DNA from: Nitrospiraceae bacterium
GTDB lineage: Bacteria; Nitrospirota; Nitrospiria; Nitrospirales; Nitrospiraceae
Assembly (NCBI GenBank): GCA_013140715.1
Contig: JABFSG010000032.1
Span: 62,001 to 126,000 of the forward strand
Direction of reading: 5' to 3'
DNA: 64,000 nt
In this document: piece after piece, positions 15,083 through 24,209 of the stretch
Layout: every line of letters begins with the position of its first letter
How positions within the stretch are numbered: position 1 is the stretch's first letter
The notes under the pieces: model-generated
What the model saw: only the letters and a program-made list of their open reading frames with translations
Database searches by the model: none
Told to the model about the DNA's origin: nothing
Position numbers and translations under genes: made by a program

Positions 15083-16612
15083 TTACTCCGGAGAGGTGAC
15101 TGGCGTATTGGATTTCTGGTTGGAACTGATCTGGCCAACCGATGGTGAAGTCGTCGCCGAAGCAGTATCCCCGGGAACTGCTGAGCGCTCTACCAGAGAT
15201 GGATCAGCTGGAACCACGGAGGTCGTCTTGTTCATTGCGGAAATCGGACTCTCGCTCCCTGTTGAATTGAGACTGGACAATGGAGATCTGTTATTGCCGG
15301 GCTCAACTGGCTTCGCTGCCGGCCCAGACTGTTCTGTAGTCGAGGCTGACGGATAGAGCACAATGTCCACACGACGATTCTGTAGTCGACCCGTTTCCGT
15401 TGCATTGCTGGCAATCGGCTTTGTATCGCCATAGCCGACCGATGACAGTTTAACCGAGTCGATACCACCCTTTTCGCTCAAGTAGCGGAGGACCCCCCTA
15501 GCCCGAGCTTTCGACAGGTCCCAGTTTGTCTGGTAGAGCGACTGGAGCGAGGGACCGATTTCCATGTTATCCGCATGGCCCTCGATTCGAATCCACCGAT
15601 CGCCGGCAGCAGTCTTAAGATAGGTAATCAGTTCATCGAGTACCTGATATCCCTCGGACTTGATCGTGGCTTCGCCCGATTCATACCGAATCTGCTTCAT
15701 CAAATCACTAAGCGTGATTCGAGTTTCGCCGGCCGCATTCTGAACTTGAAATTTGCTGGGAGATGAAGTCACAGGAGAGGGCACAGTGAGGGACTGCTGG
15801 GGTGATTGGGAGATCGGTAGGGCCTCAGGGGGTTGAACTGTCACTTGAAAACGATCACCCTTGAGGACACGCGAGATCGACTTTGTGATCAGTGCCGTGG
15901 CAGTCCGATCTTCTGTAGACAAGATTTTTAATTCTCCCACGACCCGTTGAGGAAGGCTCCCTCCGGATCGTATTACGTCCATTCGATCCCCAGGTCTGAT
16001 CCCGTCTTTCCGCCCCCGGTCCAGATATACGACATTTCTTTGTGCCACCAGGTTCATGATGCCCATGTTTGACTGGAAGTCCACGACCCGTCCCTCCACA
16101 TCGCCGGTGGAAGGCTGATCAACGGCTGCTTCCTCGTTAGTCGGAAGTACAAACTTCATCACCGGGTCGCCCGGCGATACAGGTCCATAGGCTCGCATGA
16201 TCTGAACAGTGGTCAGCTCCTTGTCAATTTGGCTTACCTGAACCACCGCGAGCCGATTGACCAAATGACCTAGGTACTCACCGGTAATCGGATGGAATAC
16301 CTTGTGCGCTCGCCTGTAGATCGTGAAAAGATCTCCAAGCGTAACATCGCCTGGATTCTTCAGCTTGAGGTATAGGACATCCCGGCTTCCCAAGATCATG
16401 TGATCTCCGGTCGTCTGGTTGTCTCCGGTGATCACATTCACAAACCCATCATGGGGAGTCGATCGTTGAATCGAGCCGGATGAATAGGTCAAGGCTTGAT
16501 CCCCGAATCTGATCGAATCGAGGTCGTCTGTTGCCCAGGCCAGAGGGAGGAGTGGCGTGGCCAAGGTCCAGACCATCAGAGAGAGAGCATATTTCATTGA
16601 ATAGTGAGCCAT
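15083..16612 (-). CDS. OmpA-family peptidoglycan-binding outer-membrane protein
   Basis: A 509-residue exported protein. A signal peptide (MKYALSLMVWTLATPLLPLAWA, seen when starting at the internal ATG 16597) precedes a beta-rich region of about 260 residues with no recognised domain. An OmpA-like domain (about 300-425) follows, with GHADN, NWDLSKARARGVLRYL and RLQNRRVDIVLYP; the Asp and Arg of these motifs contact diaminopimelate in peptidoglycan. The C-terminal 80 residues are Ser/Pro/Thr-rich and probably disordered. It may tether the outer membrane to the wall. The chosen start MAHYSMKY could equally be the internal MKY. Confidence 0.8.
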   Translation of the reverse strand: MAHYSMKYALSLMVWTLATPLLPLAWATDDLDSIRFGDQALTYSSGSIQRSTPHDGFVNVITGDNQTTGDHMILGSRDVLYLKLKNPGDVTLGDLFTIYRRAHKVFHPITGEYLGHLVNRLAVVQVSQIDKELTTVQIMRAYGPVSPGDPVMKFVLPTNEEAAVDQPSTGDVEGRVVDFQSNMGIMNLVAQRNVVYLDRGRKDGIRPGDRMDVIRSGGSLPQRVVGELKILSTEDRTATALITKSISRVLKGDRFQVTVQPPEALPISQSPQQSLTVPSPVTSSPSKFQVQNAAGETRITLSDLMKQIRYESGEATIKSEGYQVLDELITYLKTAAGDRWIRIEGHADNMEIGPSLQSLYQTNWDLSKARARGVLRYLSEKGGIDSVKLSSVGYGDTKPIASNATETGRLQNRRVDIVLYPSASTTEQSGPAAKPVEPGNNRSPLSSLNSTGSESPISAMNKTTSVVPADPSLVERSAVPGDTASATTSPSVGQISSNQKSNTPVTSPE

Positions 16613-16765
16613 GGTGGTTGTCCTTCATGTGAGGCAAGTAGTGCTGTCAGAACCATAGCAAAGAGTCCTGTATTGTCAAGGATATTAGGGCCTTTCCCTC
16701 CTTGACCTGCCAATTCACCCGATGCTAATCTCATCCACGGTCTGTTTTTACAATGAAGGATATGC

Positions 16766-16987
16766 ATGGTGCCTGACCAGACTCCCATCCACGAGCCTCA
16801 AGGCCGAGGTCATTCTCGAATCGAGACCCAGATTCACCGACGAAAGAAAGCCGAGGCCTTTTCGGCCCTGGAGCTTGAATGGGATCGAATAGACCACCTG
16901 CCACCCTCTCATCTACGCATGCCATCGGGCTTTATGGCGCCTACTCTACCGGACAAGCGAAAGTCCCTCATAGATGGGGCACTCTAG
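16766..16987 (+). CDS. small hypothetical protein, 73 aa
   Basis: A 73-codon frame with a ribosome-binding site (GAAGGA, 16755-16760) 5 bp before ATG 16766. The product is hydrophilic, with a helical middle (HRRKKAEAFSALELEWDRID) and no cysteine or membrane segment. It is the only supportable gene in the 620-bp gap between the OmpA-like gene and nuoA. Codon use resembles neighbouring genes, but no family is recognised. Confidence 0.4.
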   Translation: MVPDQTPIHEPQGRGHSRIETQIHRRKKAEAFSALELEWDRIDHLPPSHLRMPSGFMAPTLPDKRKSLIDGAL

Positions 16988-17164
16988 TCAAACTTTAGGA
17001 GTCTCTAGGGTAGGTCGAGATTGTCGTGGGTTGAATTTCGCTCATGCCGACCATCGCATGCTGCTGTGATATCTTCGGCTTTTTCGTCCTCATCGCATTG
17101 GGTAGATTGCTCAATTCATCTGAGCCTAGGACTTTTGGGTCGCTCCTGCAGGCCCTTTGCACGC

Positions 17165-17193
17165 TTGCTATCCCGTAATCCAGAAGATAATAT
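17165..17193 (+). promoter_or_regulatory. predicted promoter of the nuo operon
   Basis: TTGCTA (17165-17170), 17-bp spacer and TAATAT (17188-17193), giving a leader of about 35 nt to the nuoA ATG at 17235. The rest of the 250-bp gap holds nothing else that I can support. Confidence 0.45.
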
Positions 17194-17234
17194 CCATTTC
17201 TTCTTGTATCTCAAGGTATTGAAAGGTCAGAGCT

Positions 17235-17618
17235 ATGAGCGGGTTCGATTTACTCTCTGAGTACCTGACCCACTACTTTCCGATCTTGTTTTTTGTTGTC
17301 GTAGCGCTGTTTTTTGGCATCTGGTCGCTGGTTGTCAGTTATCTGGTCCAGCCGAAATATCCGGAACCGGAGAAGCTCACTACTTATGAATGTGGATCAG
17401 AGCCATTCTCAGATGCTCGAATGCCCTTCCCGGTTCGTTATTATATCTTCGCGATGCTGTTCGTTATTTTCGATATTGAAGTTATCTTCTTGTATCCCTG
17501 GGCCGTGGTTTTCACCAAGATCGAGTTGATCGGGTTGATTGAAATGCTGGTCTTCATCGGATTGTTTTTGGTGGCCTATGTCTATGCTTGGCGCAAGGGA
17601 GCTCTGGAATGGGACTGA
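17235..17618 (+). CDS. nuoA: NADH-quinone oxidoreductase subunit A
   Basis: A 127-residue membrane subunit of complex I with three helices (about 12-36, 69-90 and 95-115). It has the conserved loop [20 protein letters not shown] between helices 1 and 2 and the acidic [11 protein letters not shown] motif in helix 2. First gene of the operon; preceded by a predicted promoter. The 3' end overlaps nuoB by 10 bp. Confidence 0.95.
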   Translation: MSGFDLLSEYLTHYFPILFFVVVALFFGIWSLVVSYLVQPKYPEPEKLTTYECGSEPFSDARMPFPVRYYIFAMLFVIFDIEVIFLYPWAVVFTKIELIGLIEMLVFIGLFLVAYVYAWRKGALEWD

Positions 17619-18136
17619 TTCAACTTGGTGCTCATAGTAAGGACAGCACACCGGACGTCGTAACCACGACCGTCGAAAAGGCGGTCAATTGGGCTCGCAA
17701 GGGGTCGCTGTGGCCCATGACGTTTGGTTTGGCCTGCTGTGCGATCGAAATGATCGCCGCAGTCTCGTCGCGGTACGACATGGACCGCTATGGTGCCGGA
17801 GTCTTCAGAGCCTCACCGCGTCAGTCCGATCTGATGCTTGTGGCCGGTACGGTTTGTCGGCGGATGGCCCCCGTCATCCGAAAACTCTACGATCAGATGC
17901 CGGAGCCAAAATATGTCATCGCAATGGGATCCTGCGCCACATCGGGAAATATCTACGACAGTTATAGCGTCGTCCAAGGTGTCGATCGCTTTGTACCGGT
18001 CGATATCTATGTGCCTGGTTGTCCTCCCACACCTGAGGCGCTCTTTGACGGTATCCTCAAGCTGCAAGAGCGCATCATGCTGAAGCGCGTGTTCGTGAAA
18101 CAACCGGATCAGGTCAAACCTAGCCATAAAGCATAG
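17609..18136 (+). CDS. nuoB: NADH-quinone oxidoreductase subunit B
   Basis: A 175-residue peripheral-arm subunit that carries iron-sulfur cluster N2, the electron donor to quinone. Cluster ligands are seen in [23 protein letters not shown] and VPGCPPTPE. The start ATG 17609 (MGLIQLG) overlaps the nuoA stop by 10 bp. An upstream in-frame start at 17588 would lie deeper in nuoA and is less likely. nuoC follows after 10 bp. Confidence 0.95.
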   Translation: MGLIQLGAHSKDSTPDVVTTTVEKAVNWARKGSLWPMTFGLACCAIEMIAAVSSRYDMDRYGAGVFRASPRQSDLMLVAGTVCRRMAPVIRKLYDQMPEPKYVIAMGSCATSGNIYDSYSVVQGVDRFVPVDIYVPGCPPTPEALFDGILKLQERIMLKRVFVKQPDQVKPSHKA

Positions 18137-18146
18137 GTCTCGATCA

Positions 18147-18650
18147 ATGTCCTTGCAGCAACTGGCCAACCGACTTCAAGAAAGCTTTGCCTCCGGCTTC
18201 GTCAAGGCCGTCGAATGGCGTGGTGATCTTGCCGTGACTGTGACGCGAGATCGGCTCCACGAAGTTGCACAATTCCTTCATGACGATCCGGCCATGGACT
18301 TCGACTATATCGTGCATGTGAGTTCGGTCGATTGGCCTGACGACGAAGAGCGGTTTGAAGTCGTGTATGAATTTTATTCCATTAAGAAACACCATCGCAT
18401 CCGGCTCAAGACCAGAGTGCCGGAGTCTGATTGCATCGCGGATTCCCTGACGGATATCTGGAAGGGCGCGGATTTTATGGAGCGCGAAGTGTACGACATG
18501 ATGGGAATCCGCTTCCGGCACCATCCGGATCTCCGCCGGATCCTTTTGCCAGACGATTACACCGAAGGCTATCCGTTGCGGAAGGATTTTCCGCTCCGCG
18601 GCAGGGGTTGGCGCGACACGTTTGAGTTTCTTGACGAAACGGCTCGGTAG
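18147..18650 (+). CDS. nuoC: NADH-quinone oxidoreductase subunit C
   Basis: A 167-residue 30-kDa-type subunit of the peripheral arm, encoded separately from nuoD rather than fused as in E. coli. The family signature is [40 protein letters not shown] near the C-terminus. It sits at the quinone-module interface with NuoB and NuoD. Eight bases separate it from nuoD. Confidence 0.95.
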   Translation: [167 protein letters not shown]

Positions 18651-18658
18651 GGCAGGCG

Positions 18659-19903
18659 ATGGCGATGGAAGATCAGCGAACAACCGTCTACAAAATCGAT
18701 CCGGCTCATCCGGAAAGTGAGACCCTTCCGACGTTACGTTCCGAAGAGCTCCTGCTCAACATGGGTCCCCAGCACCCTGCCACCCATGGGGTATTGAAGG
18801 TCATTCTCGAATTGGAAGGAGAGCGCCTCGTCAAGTCTACTCCCGTGCTGGGGTATCTGCACCGCGGTGTGGAGAAATTGGCAGAAGACGGCACGTATCA
18901 CCAATTTATTCCTCATACCGACCGGCTCGACTATGTCTGCGCGATGTATAACAATTTTGCGTACTGCCGCGCAGTCGAAAAGCTGATGAATATCACCGTG
19001 CCTGACCGTGCCGAATATCTGCGCACGATCGTGGCGGAAATCCAGCGGATCATCGGGCATCAGTTTTGGCTCGGCACTCAGGCTCTCGACATCGGGGCCA
19101 TGGGCGTCTTTTTCTATTGTTTCCGGGATCGGGAAATTCTGATGGACTGGTTCGATGAACTCTGTGGCGCGCGCCTCACAACCAGTTGGTATCGCATCGG
19201 CGGCGTCGAGCGAGACTTCACACCCTCCCTGATCGAGAAGCTGAAGCAATTTTTGGACTACTTTCCACCCAAAATAGACGAGTACGTGGTGTTCCTCGAG
19301 AAGAACCGGATTTGGCTTGGGAGAACTAAGGGCGTGGCCATCATCTCGGCGGAAGACGCCGTGAGTTTCGGGTTGAGTGGACCGACGCTCCGTGGCTCAG
19401 GCGTCGACTATGATCTCCGTAAAGCCGAGCCCTATTCGGCCTATTCGAAATGCGAGTTCAGCGTGCCCCTCGGGAAGAACGGCGACACGTACGATCGGTA
19501 TTGGATTCGTGTTCAGGAACTTTATGAGAGCATAAAAATCGTCCGGCAATGTTTGGAGCAGATGCAGGAAGGCCCCATTATGGCCGACGTGCCCAGTGTG
19601 ACATTGCCGCCGAAGCAACGAGTCTTTACGAATTTGGAATCCATGATCCAGCAATTCAAGCTCTTCTCGCAGGGCTTTGATGCCCCTCCGGGAGAGATCT
19701 ATTGCGGGACTGAAGCGCACAAGGGTGAATTGGGATTTTACATCGTCAGCACCGGTGGCGGGAAACCCTACCGCTTGAAAATTCGCGCCCCCTCGTTTAT
19801 TCACATGGGCGCTTTTGACCATATGTCCAGGGGCTACATGATCTCGGATGCGGTTACGATCTTTGGGACCTATGACATTGTGATGGGGGAATGCGACCGA
19901 TAA
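18659..19903 (+). CDS. nuoD: NADH-quinone oxidoreductase subunit D
   Basis: A 414-residue 49-kDa-type subunit that helps form the quinone-binding pocket with NuoB. It has the conserved NMGPQHPATHGVLK loop (about residues 33-46) with the histidine that contacts quinone, the YLHRGVEKL motif and the C-terminal IFGTYDIVMGECDR. Length is normal. It is followed by an 80-bp spacer containing a heptamer-based hairpin before nuoG. Confidence 0.95.
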   Translation: MAMEDQRTTVYKIDPAHPESETLPTLRSEELLLNMGPQHPATHGVLKVILELEGERLVKSTPVLGYLHRGVEKLAEDGTYHQFIPHTDRLDYVCAMYNNFAYCRAVEKLMNITVPDRAEYLRTIVAEIQRIIGHQFWLGTQALDIGAMGVFFYCFRDREILMDWFDELCGARLTTSWYRIGGVERDFTPSLIEKLKQFLDYFPPKIDEYVVFLEKNRIWLGRTKGVAIISAEDAVSFGLSGPTLRGSGVDYDLRKAEPYSAYSKCEFSVPLGKNGDTYDRYWIRVQELYESIKIVRQCLEQMQEGPIMADVPSVTLPPKQRVFTNLESMIQQFKLFSQGFDAPPGEIYCGTEAHKGELGFYIVSTGGGKPYRLKIRAPSFIHMGAFDHMSRGYMISDAVTIFGTYDIVMGECDR

Positions 19904-19908
19904 GAAGG

Positions 19909-19960
19909 GAATGCTGAATGCGCAATGATGAATGGAGAGAGGCCTTTCAATTCACCATTG
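19909..19960. repeat. heptamer-phased hairpin between nuoD and nuoG
   Basis: Four degenerate 7-bp units in register (GAATGCT, GAATGCG, CAATGAT, GAATGGA; 19909-19936) are followed by a complementary arm. CAATGATGAATGGAGAG (19923-19939) pairs with CTTTCAATTCACCATTG (19944-19960) at 14 of 17 positions across a 4-nt loop. The RNA hairpin would lie between two coding regions of one operon. Confidence 0.7.
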
Positions 19961-19981
19961 ACAGTTTACCAGTGAGGCACT

Positions 19982-22678
19982 ATGGGACTAAAGCCGGCAA
20001 CAAATCCTGACGTAGAAGCAGCCGAGATCGAAGTCTCGATCGACGGAAAATCTGTGATGGCTAAGAGCGGGGTTTCGCTCTACGACGTCATCTCGAGCAC
20101 TGGCAAGATCATTCCGGCCATGTGCTACCACTATACCTTCGATCCCTTCGGTTCCTGTGGCATGTGTTTGGTCATGCAGGAAGGAAAGAAGGCGCCTGTC
20201 CGCTCCTGCTCTGCGAAGGCAACGGCTGGGATGATCATCAGGACCGAGGGCGACGATCTCTTCCAGGCCAGAAAAAAAGCCGTGGAAAAACATCTCTCGG
20301 TCCATCCACTCGACTGCCCTGTCTGTGATGCCGACGGTCATTGCGAGCTGCAAGACACGGCCTTTCAACATGGGGTCACAAACCTGGCGAATGCGAAACA
20401 GAAATTTATTCCGGAAGATACGCGCAGCCCCGCGCTCGACTTCAACATGAATCGTTGTATCGCCTGCGCGGAATGCATCAACGTATGCAAAGACGTGCTG
20501 ATGATCGACGCTCTTCAGTTCATGAAAAAGGGCGGATTCAATCAAGTCGTGCCGAAGGGAGATCTCGCGCTGGCATGTGAGTTTTGCGGAGACTGTCTCG
20601 CCGTCTGTCCGGTCGGCGCCATTACGAACAAGTTCTCAAAATATCTGTACAAGCCGTGGCAGATGAAGAAAACCACGACGACCTGTAATTACTGCGGGGA
20701 CGGCTGCCAGATGTATCTTGAGACCAAGGACGCTGAAGTAGTCCGTGTGACCTCGCCTCTGTCCTGGAAAAACAAGTGGGGCGACCGGGCCGACACGGCC
20801 AAGGGGCACGGTGGGCTCTGTGTCCGAGGGCGTTTCGGGTTCGAATACATCGATAGCCCGGCCCGGCTGAAGCAGCCGCTCCTTCGCAAAGGTAACCAGC
20901 TCGTTGAAGCCCCTTGGCTCGAAACCATGCACCAAGTGGTTGATCGGTTCTCTGACATCCAGCGCAAGCATGGACCTGACTCGATTGCCGGCTTAATCAC
21001 CGCACGTTGCACGAATGAAGAACTCTATCTTTTCCAGAAACTCATGCGCGCCGGGTTTCGGACCAACCATCTTGACAGCAGTGCGCGCTACGGCCATCTC
21101 AATTTTGTTCAGGCCTCTCGGCATGCGTTGGGGCTTGGACGGAACTCAAACGACTGGGAAGATCTCACCAAGGCCAAGGCTGTGCTCCTCATCGGCTCAA
21201 ACATTACGGAGACGAACCCGCTCACAGCCGTTCGCATCAAAGAAGCGATTCGTGTCTATAAAGCGCAAGTGGTGGTCATCGATTCTGCCATCTCGAACAT
21301 GGCCAAGCTCTCATCCCATCCGATACTGATCAGGCCTGGAACGGAAGGCCTGGTGATCGACGGACTCGTGAAGGCTACCCTGGAGCTGGACCTGATTGAC
21401 GAAGAAAAGGTCAAGAAATACCCGAAAGCTTTCGAATCCTTGAAGGCCGCCGTGGCCCACATATCGTTGGAGCAGGTTGCGACGCTTACCGGCATGTCGG
21501 TCGAGTCGCTGAAAGAAATCGCGGAAATATTCGCCGAAGCGCCTCGATCCATCATCCTCTGCGCCGAAGGCATTGTCCGGCGGCCTGACGGTTATCAGAA
21601 CGTCTTGAAGCTGATGGATCTCGCCTGGATCACGGGCAAGTTGGGTCAGCCAGGCTGTGGGGTGAATACGCTTACGGAAGAGCCGAATGAGCAGGGCGCC
21701 GTAGACATGGGGGTCGCGCCTGAATTTCTTCCCGGTCAGGCTTCGTTCGACGATCAAGCGTCGCGTGACCGTTTTGCCAAAGCCTGGGACGTCACCCTTC
21801 CGGAAGCTGGGTCCGGTGCGAATCTCGTCGAAATCCTCAAGCGCTGCAGAAGCGGACAGATCCGTGCCCTCTATGTGATCGGAGAAAATCCGCTGGCCAC
21901 GTTCCCCGCATCAATGGAGGTCCGTGCTGCATTGGATCGACTGGAGTTACTCGTTGTCCAGGATCCATTCCTGACCGAAACTGCTCGTATGGCCCATGCG
22001 GTGCTTCCGGCCTGTACATCTGCGGAAAAAGACGGTACCTTCACCAATCTGGAAGGCCGGGTCCTAAGGGTCCGCGAAGCCATCGATCCAATTGGAGAAA
22101 GTTTGCCGGACTGGCACATCATGACGGCCCTCGCCAACGCACTGGGTTGTCAGTGGGAGTATGAATCCTCGAACGATATTCAAGCCGAGATTATGAAATT
22201 GCTTCCCGGGTACTACAATCTTGGACAGCCGCGCAAGGTCGCGCCGACCCTGGACCGCTATCTCTCAGACGGCTATGAAACCGATGCAGTGGCGCGCTAT
22301 CGGGCCTCTGCCCCAATAGACTCCAAAAACCAGCGACCCTTCGCGTTACTGATGGGACAAACCTTGTACCATTCAGGTAAGATGTCCACCGAGGCTTCCG
22401 GGCTTATCACAATCGCTCCCAACACCGGGCGTCTTCGGATGAGCCCCCTAGATATGGAGGGGCTTGGATTGGGTCAAGGGACGATGGTGCGTCTCACATC
22501 GGACCGAGGCTCGCTGCAATTGGCGGTGCAGTCCGATCAATCCATCGGGCCGCAGACTTGCTTCTTTCCGGAGCATTTCAATGAGCCGCCGGTGAAAGAC
22601 TTGATGTCGGTCCATATCGATCCAGTGACGGGAGTTCCCTCGTTCAAGCAGACACGCGTGACGATCGAAAAAGCATAA
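19982..22678 (+). CDS. nuoG: NADH-quinone oxidoreductase subunit G
   Basis: An 898-residue iron-sulfur subunit. The N-terminal 2Fe-2S domain (CYHYTFDPFGSCGMC...CSAKA) is followed by the His/Cys cluster motif HPLDCPVCDADGHC. Then come paired 4Fe-4S motifs (CIACAECINVCKD and CEFCGDCLAVCPVGA) and the CNYCGDGC...LCVRGRFG set, which matches the optional N7 cluster. The remainder is a molybdopterin-oxidoreductase-like domain without its cofactor role. In canonical complex I, NuoG receives electrons from NuoEF, but nuoE and nuoF are not adjacent here. nuoI follows after 19 bp, where nuoH is usually found. Confidence 0.95.
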   Translation: MGLKPATNPDVEAAEIEVSIDGKSVMAKSGVSLYDVISSTGKIIPAMCYHYTFDPFGSCGMCLVMQEGKKAPVRSCSAKATAGMIIRTEGDDLFQARKKAVEKHLSVHPLDCPVCDADGHCELQDTAFQHGVTNLANAKQKFIPEDTRSPALDFNMNRCIACAECINVCKDVLMIDALQFMKKGGFNQVVPKGDLALACEFCGDCLAVCPVGAITNKFSKYLYKPWQMKKTTTTCNYCGDGCQMYLETKDAEVVRVTSPLSWKNKWGDRADTAKGHGGLCVRGRFGFEYIDSPARLKQPLLRKGNQLVEAPWLETMHQVVDRFSDIQRKHGPDSIAGLITARCTNEELYLFQKLMRAGFRTNHLDSSARYGHLNFVQASRHALGLGRNSNDWEDLTKAKAVLLIGSNITETNPLTAVRIKEAIRVYKAQVVVIDSAISNMAKLSSHPILIRPGTEGLVIDGLVKATLELDLIDEEKVKKYPKAFESLKAAVAHISLEQVATLTGMSVESLKEIAEIFAEAPRSIILCAEGIVRRPDGYQNVLKLMDLAWITGKLGQPGCGVNTLTEEPNEQGAVDMGVAPEFLPGQASFDDQASRDRFAKAWDVTLPEAGSGANLVEILKRCRSGQIRALYVIGENPLATFPASMEVRAALDRLELLVVQDPFLTETARMAHAVLPACTSAEKDGTFTNLEGRVLRVREAIDPIGESLPDWHIMTALANALGCQWEYESSNDIQAEIMKLLPGYYNLGQPRKVAPTLDRYLSDGYETDAVARYRASAPIDSKNQRPFALLMGQTLYHSGKMSTEASGLITIAPNTGRLRMSPLDMEGLGLGQGTMVRLTSDRGSLQLAVQSDQSIGPQTCFFPEHFNEPPVKDLMSVHIDPVTGVPSFKQTRVTIEKA

Positions 22679-22697
22679 ACGGAAGCAGAAAGAGCAC

Positions 22698-23285
22698 ATG
22701 CGTGTTGCCGCACTGACAAAACAGATCCTCCAAGCCGCGTTGTTCTATGAAATCTGGGACGCGATGAAGGTTACGTTCAAGCACATGTTTCACAAACCCA
22801 TCACCTTCCAGTATCCGCGGGAGCAACGGACTCTTCCCGATACCCACCGGGGGGCGCTCGCGCTCTTACGCTATGACGACCATCAGGAACGCTGTGTCGG
22901 TTGCGATCTCTGTGAAGCCGCCTGTCCATCGCGCTGCATCAAGGTCATCAGCTCGGAAGATGCGGAGCGTCCGCTGCAACGATTTGCCAGCGAGTTCTAT
23001 ATCGATATTACCAAATGTGTGTTTTGCGGCTACTGCGTCGAGGCCTGCCCCGTCAACGCACTGGCGATGACCAAGGTGTACGAGTTCTCAACCCATGACA
23101 AGCGTACCTTGCTGTTCGATAAAAAACGGCTGTACGAAATCGGCGAGCGCCATCTCGAAGATGCAAAAAAATACCTGTATGCGCATAATCAGGAACAGAA
23201 TGTTGAGGAAAGCAGGGAATATCGCTACTACTTCCCGCAATCGGTACTGAAACCGACTCAACCACCACCCAAGCATCTAGGCTGA
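22698..23285 (+). CDS. nuoI: NADH-quinone oxidoreductase subunit I
   Basis: A 195-residue ferredoxin-like subunit with two 4Fe-4S motifs, CVGCDLCEAACPSRC and CVFCGYCVEACPVNAL, holding clusters N6a and N6b that pass electrons to N2. An N-terminal amphipathic helix (about residues 5-30) sits against the membrane arm. It follows nuoG directly; nuoH, the usual neighbour between them, is missing. nuoJ starts 8 bp later. Confidence 0.95.
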   Translation: MRVAALTKQILQAALFYEIWDAMKVTFKHMFHKPITFQYPREQRTLPDTHRGALALLRYDDHQERCVGCDLCEAACPSRCIKVISSEDAERPLQRFASEFYIDITKCVFCGYCVEACPVNALAMTKVYEFSTHDKRTLLFDKKRLYEIGERHLEDAKKYLYAHNQEQNVEESREYRYYFPQSVLKPTQPPPKHLG

Positions 23286-23293
23286 CTCGAGCG

Positions 23294-23818
23294 ATGGTTG
23301 TCGTTTTCTTTACCTACTTCGCGCTGGCCAGTATTATTGCGGCAGGCTTGACCGTCGCACTCAAGCACCCGGTGCATTGCGGTCTGGCGCTCCTAGCCCT
23401 CTTGGTTCATGTCTCCGGACTCTTCATCCTCCTCAACGCCGAGTTTATTTGGGCCATGCAGGTCATCGCCTATGCCGGTGCGATCCTTGTTTTGTACCTC
23501 TTCGTCCTCATGCTCATGAACTTGAAGACCGACGACCGGTATTTCCACGCCTCATATCTGTACTTTTTGGCTCCAGCCGCCATCGGATCATTGTACGTAT
23601 TGTTCCTCCTAATCCGTTCACCATTCGGAGGCGCAAAGGGCGATGCGACGACTGTGGCGATCCTCGAGAATGGCGATACCTACGCGGTCGGGATCAAGAT
23701 GTTTAGTGACTATCTATTGCAGTTCGAAATCGTCGGGGTGTTCCTGTTGGGCGCCGTCATCGGAGCGATTGTGTTGGCAAAGACCCCGAAACCGATCGAC
23801 AAAGAATATAAGGCGTAA
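23294..23818 (+). CDS. nuoJ: NADH-quinone oxidoreductase subunit J
   Basis: A 174-residue membrane subunit with five predicted helices. Helix 3, with the sequence WAMQVIAYAGAILVLYLFVLMLMN, contains the pi-bulge region that couples quinone chemistry to the antiporter-like subunits. Followed by an 87-bp spacer of heptamer repeats before nuoK. Confidence 0.93.
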   Translation: MVVVFFTYFALASIIAAGLTVALKHPVHCGLALLALLVHVSGLFILLNAEFIWAMQVIAYAGAILVLYLFVLMLMNLKTDDRYFHASYLYFLAPAAIGSLYVLFLLIRSPFGGAKGDATTVAILENGDTYAVGIKMFSDYLLQFEIVGVFLLGAVIGAIVLAKTPKPIDKEYKA

Positions 23819-23821
23819 GGG

Positions 23822-23890
23822 GTCAGGCGTGAGAGGACGAGCGACAAGAGAACAGATAAGGGTTTGCACACCTCACACGTCACACTTCGT
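23822..23890. repeat. heptamer-phased spacer between nuoJ and nuoK
   Basis: Degenerate 7-bp units GTCAGGC, GTGAGAG, GACGAGC and GACAAGA (23822-23849) face an inverted set read on the other strand as TGACGTG, TGAGGTG (about 23870-23885). GTCAGGCGTGAGAGG and the reverse complement of the right arm agree at 10 of 15 positions. Similar in build to the nuoD-nuoG spacer. Confidence 0.5.
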
Positions 23891-23905
23891 ATCCCACGGG
23901 TAACT

Positions 23906-24208
23906 ATGGTTCCTCTCAGCGCATATGTTGCCGTCAGCGCCGTGCTTTTTATTATCGGCCTGTTGGGCGTCATGATTAGGCGGAACTTCATTATCGTGTT
24001 GATGTCTGTCGAGATCATGTTGAATGCGGCGAATATCAACCTCGTAGCCTTTTCCTATTATCTGGAATCTATGGCGGGCCAACTAGTGGCCCTCTTTATC
24101 ATTGCCATTGCAGCCGGGGAAGCGGCGATCGGGCTGGCGATCATCATCGTCGTATTCCGTGGAAAGATCTCCACGAACGTGGACGAGATGAATCTCTTGA
24201 AATGGTAA
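23906..24208 (+). CDS. nuoK: NADH-quinone oxidoreductase subunit K
   Basis: A 100-residue, three-helix subunit. Both membrane glutamates of the proton path are present, in MSVEIMLNAANINLV and AAGEAAIGLAIIIV. Start ATG 23906 (MVPLSAYV) is preferred. A frame open from 23864 lies in the repeat spacer and adds no family sequence. nuoL starts 1 bp after the stop. Confidence 0.95.
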   Translation: MVPLSAYVAVSAVLFIIGLLGVMIRRNFIIVLMSVEIMLNAANINLVAFSYYLESMAGQLVALFIIAIAAGEAAIGLAIIIVVFRGKISTNVDEMNLLKW

Positions 24209-24209
24209 C

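Noticed and set aside
22679-22697. A hidden nuoH between nuoG and nuoI
   Set aside because: Only 19 bp separate the two genes, and no other frame in the window encodes an eight-helix NuoH.
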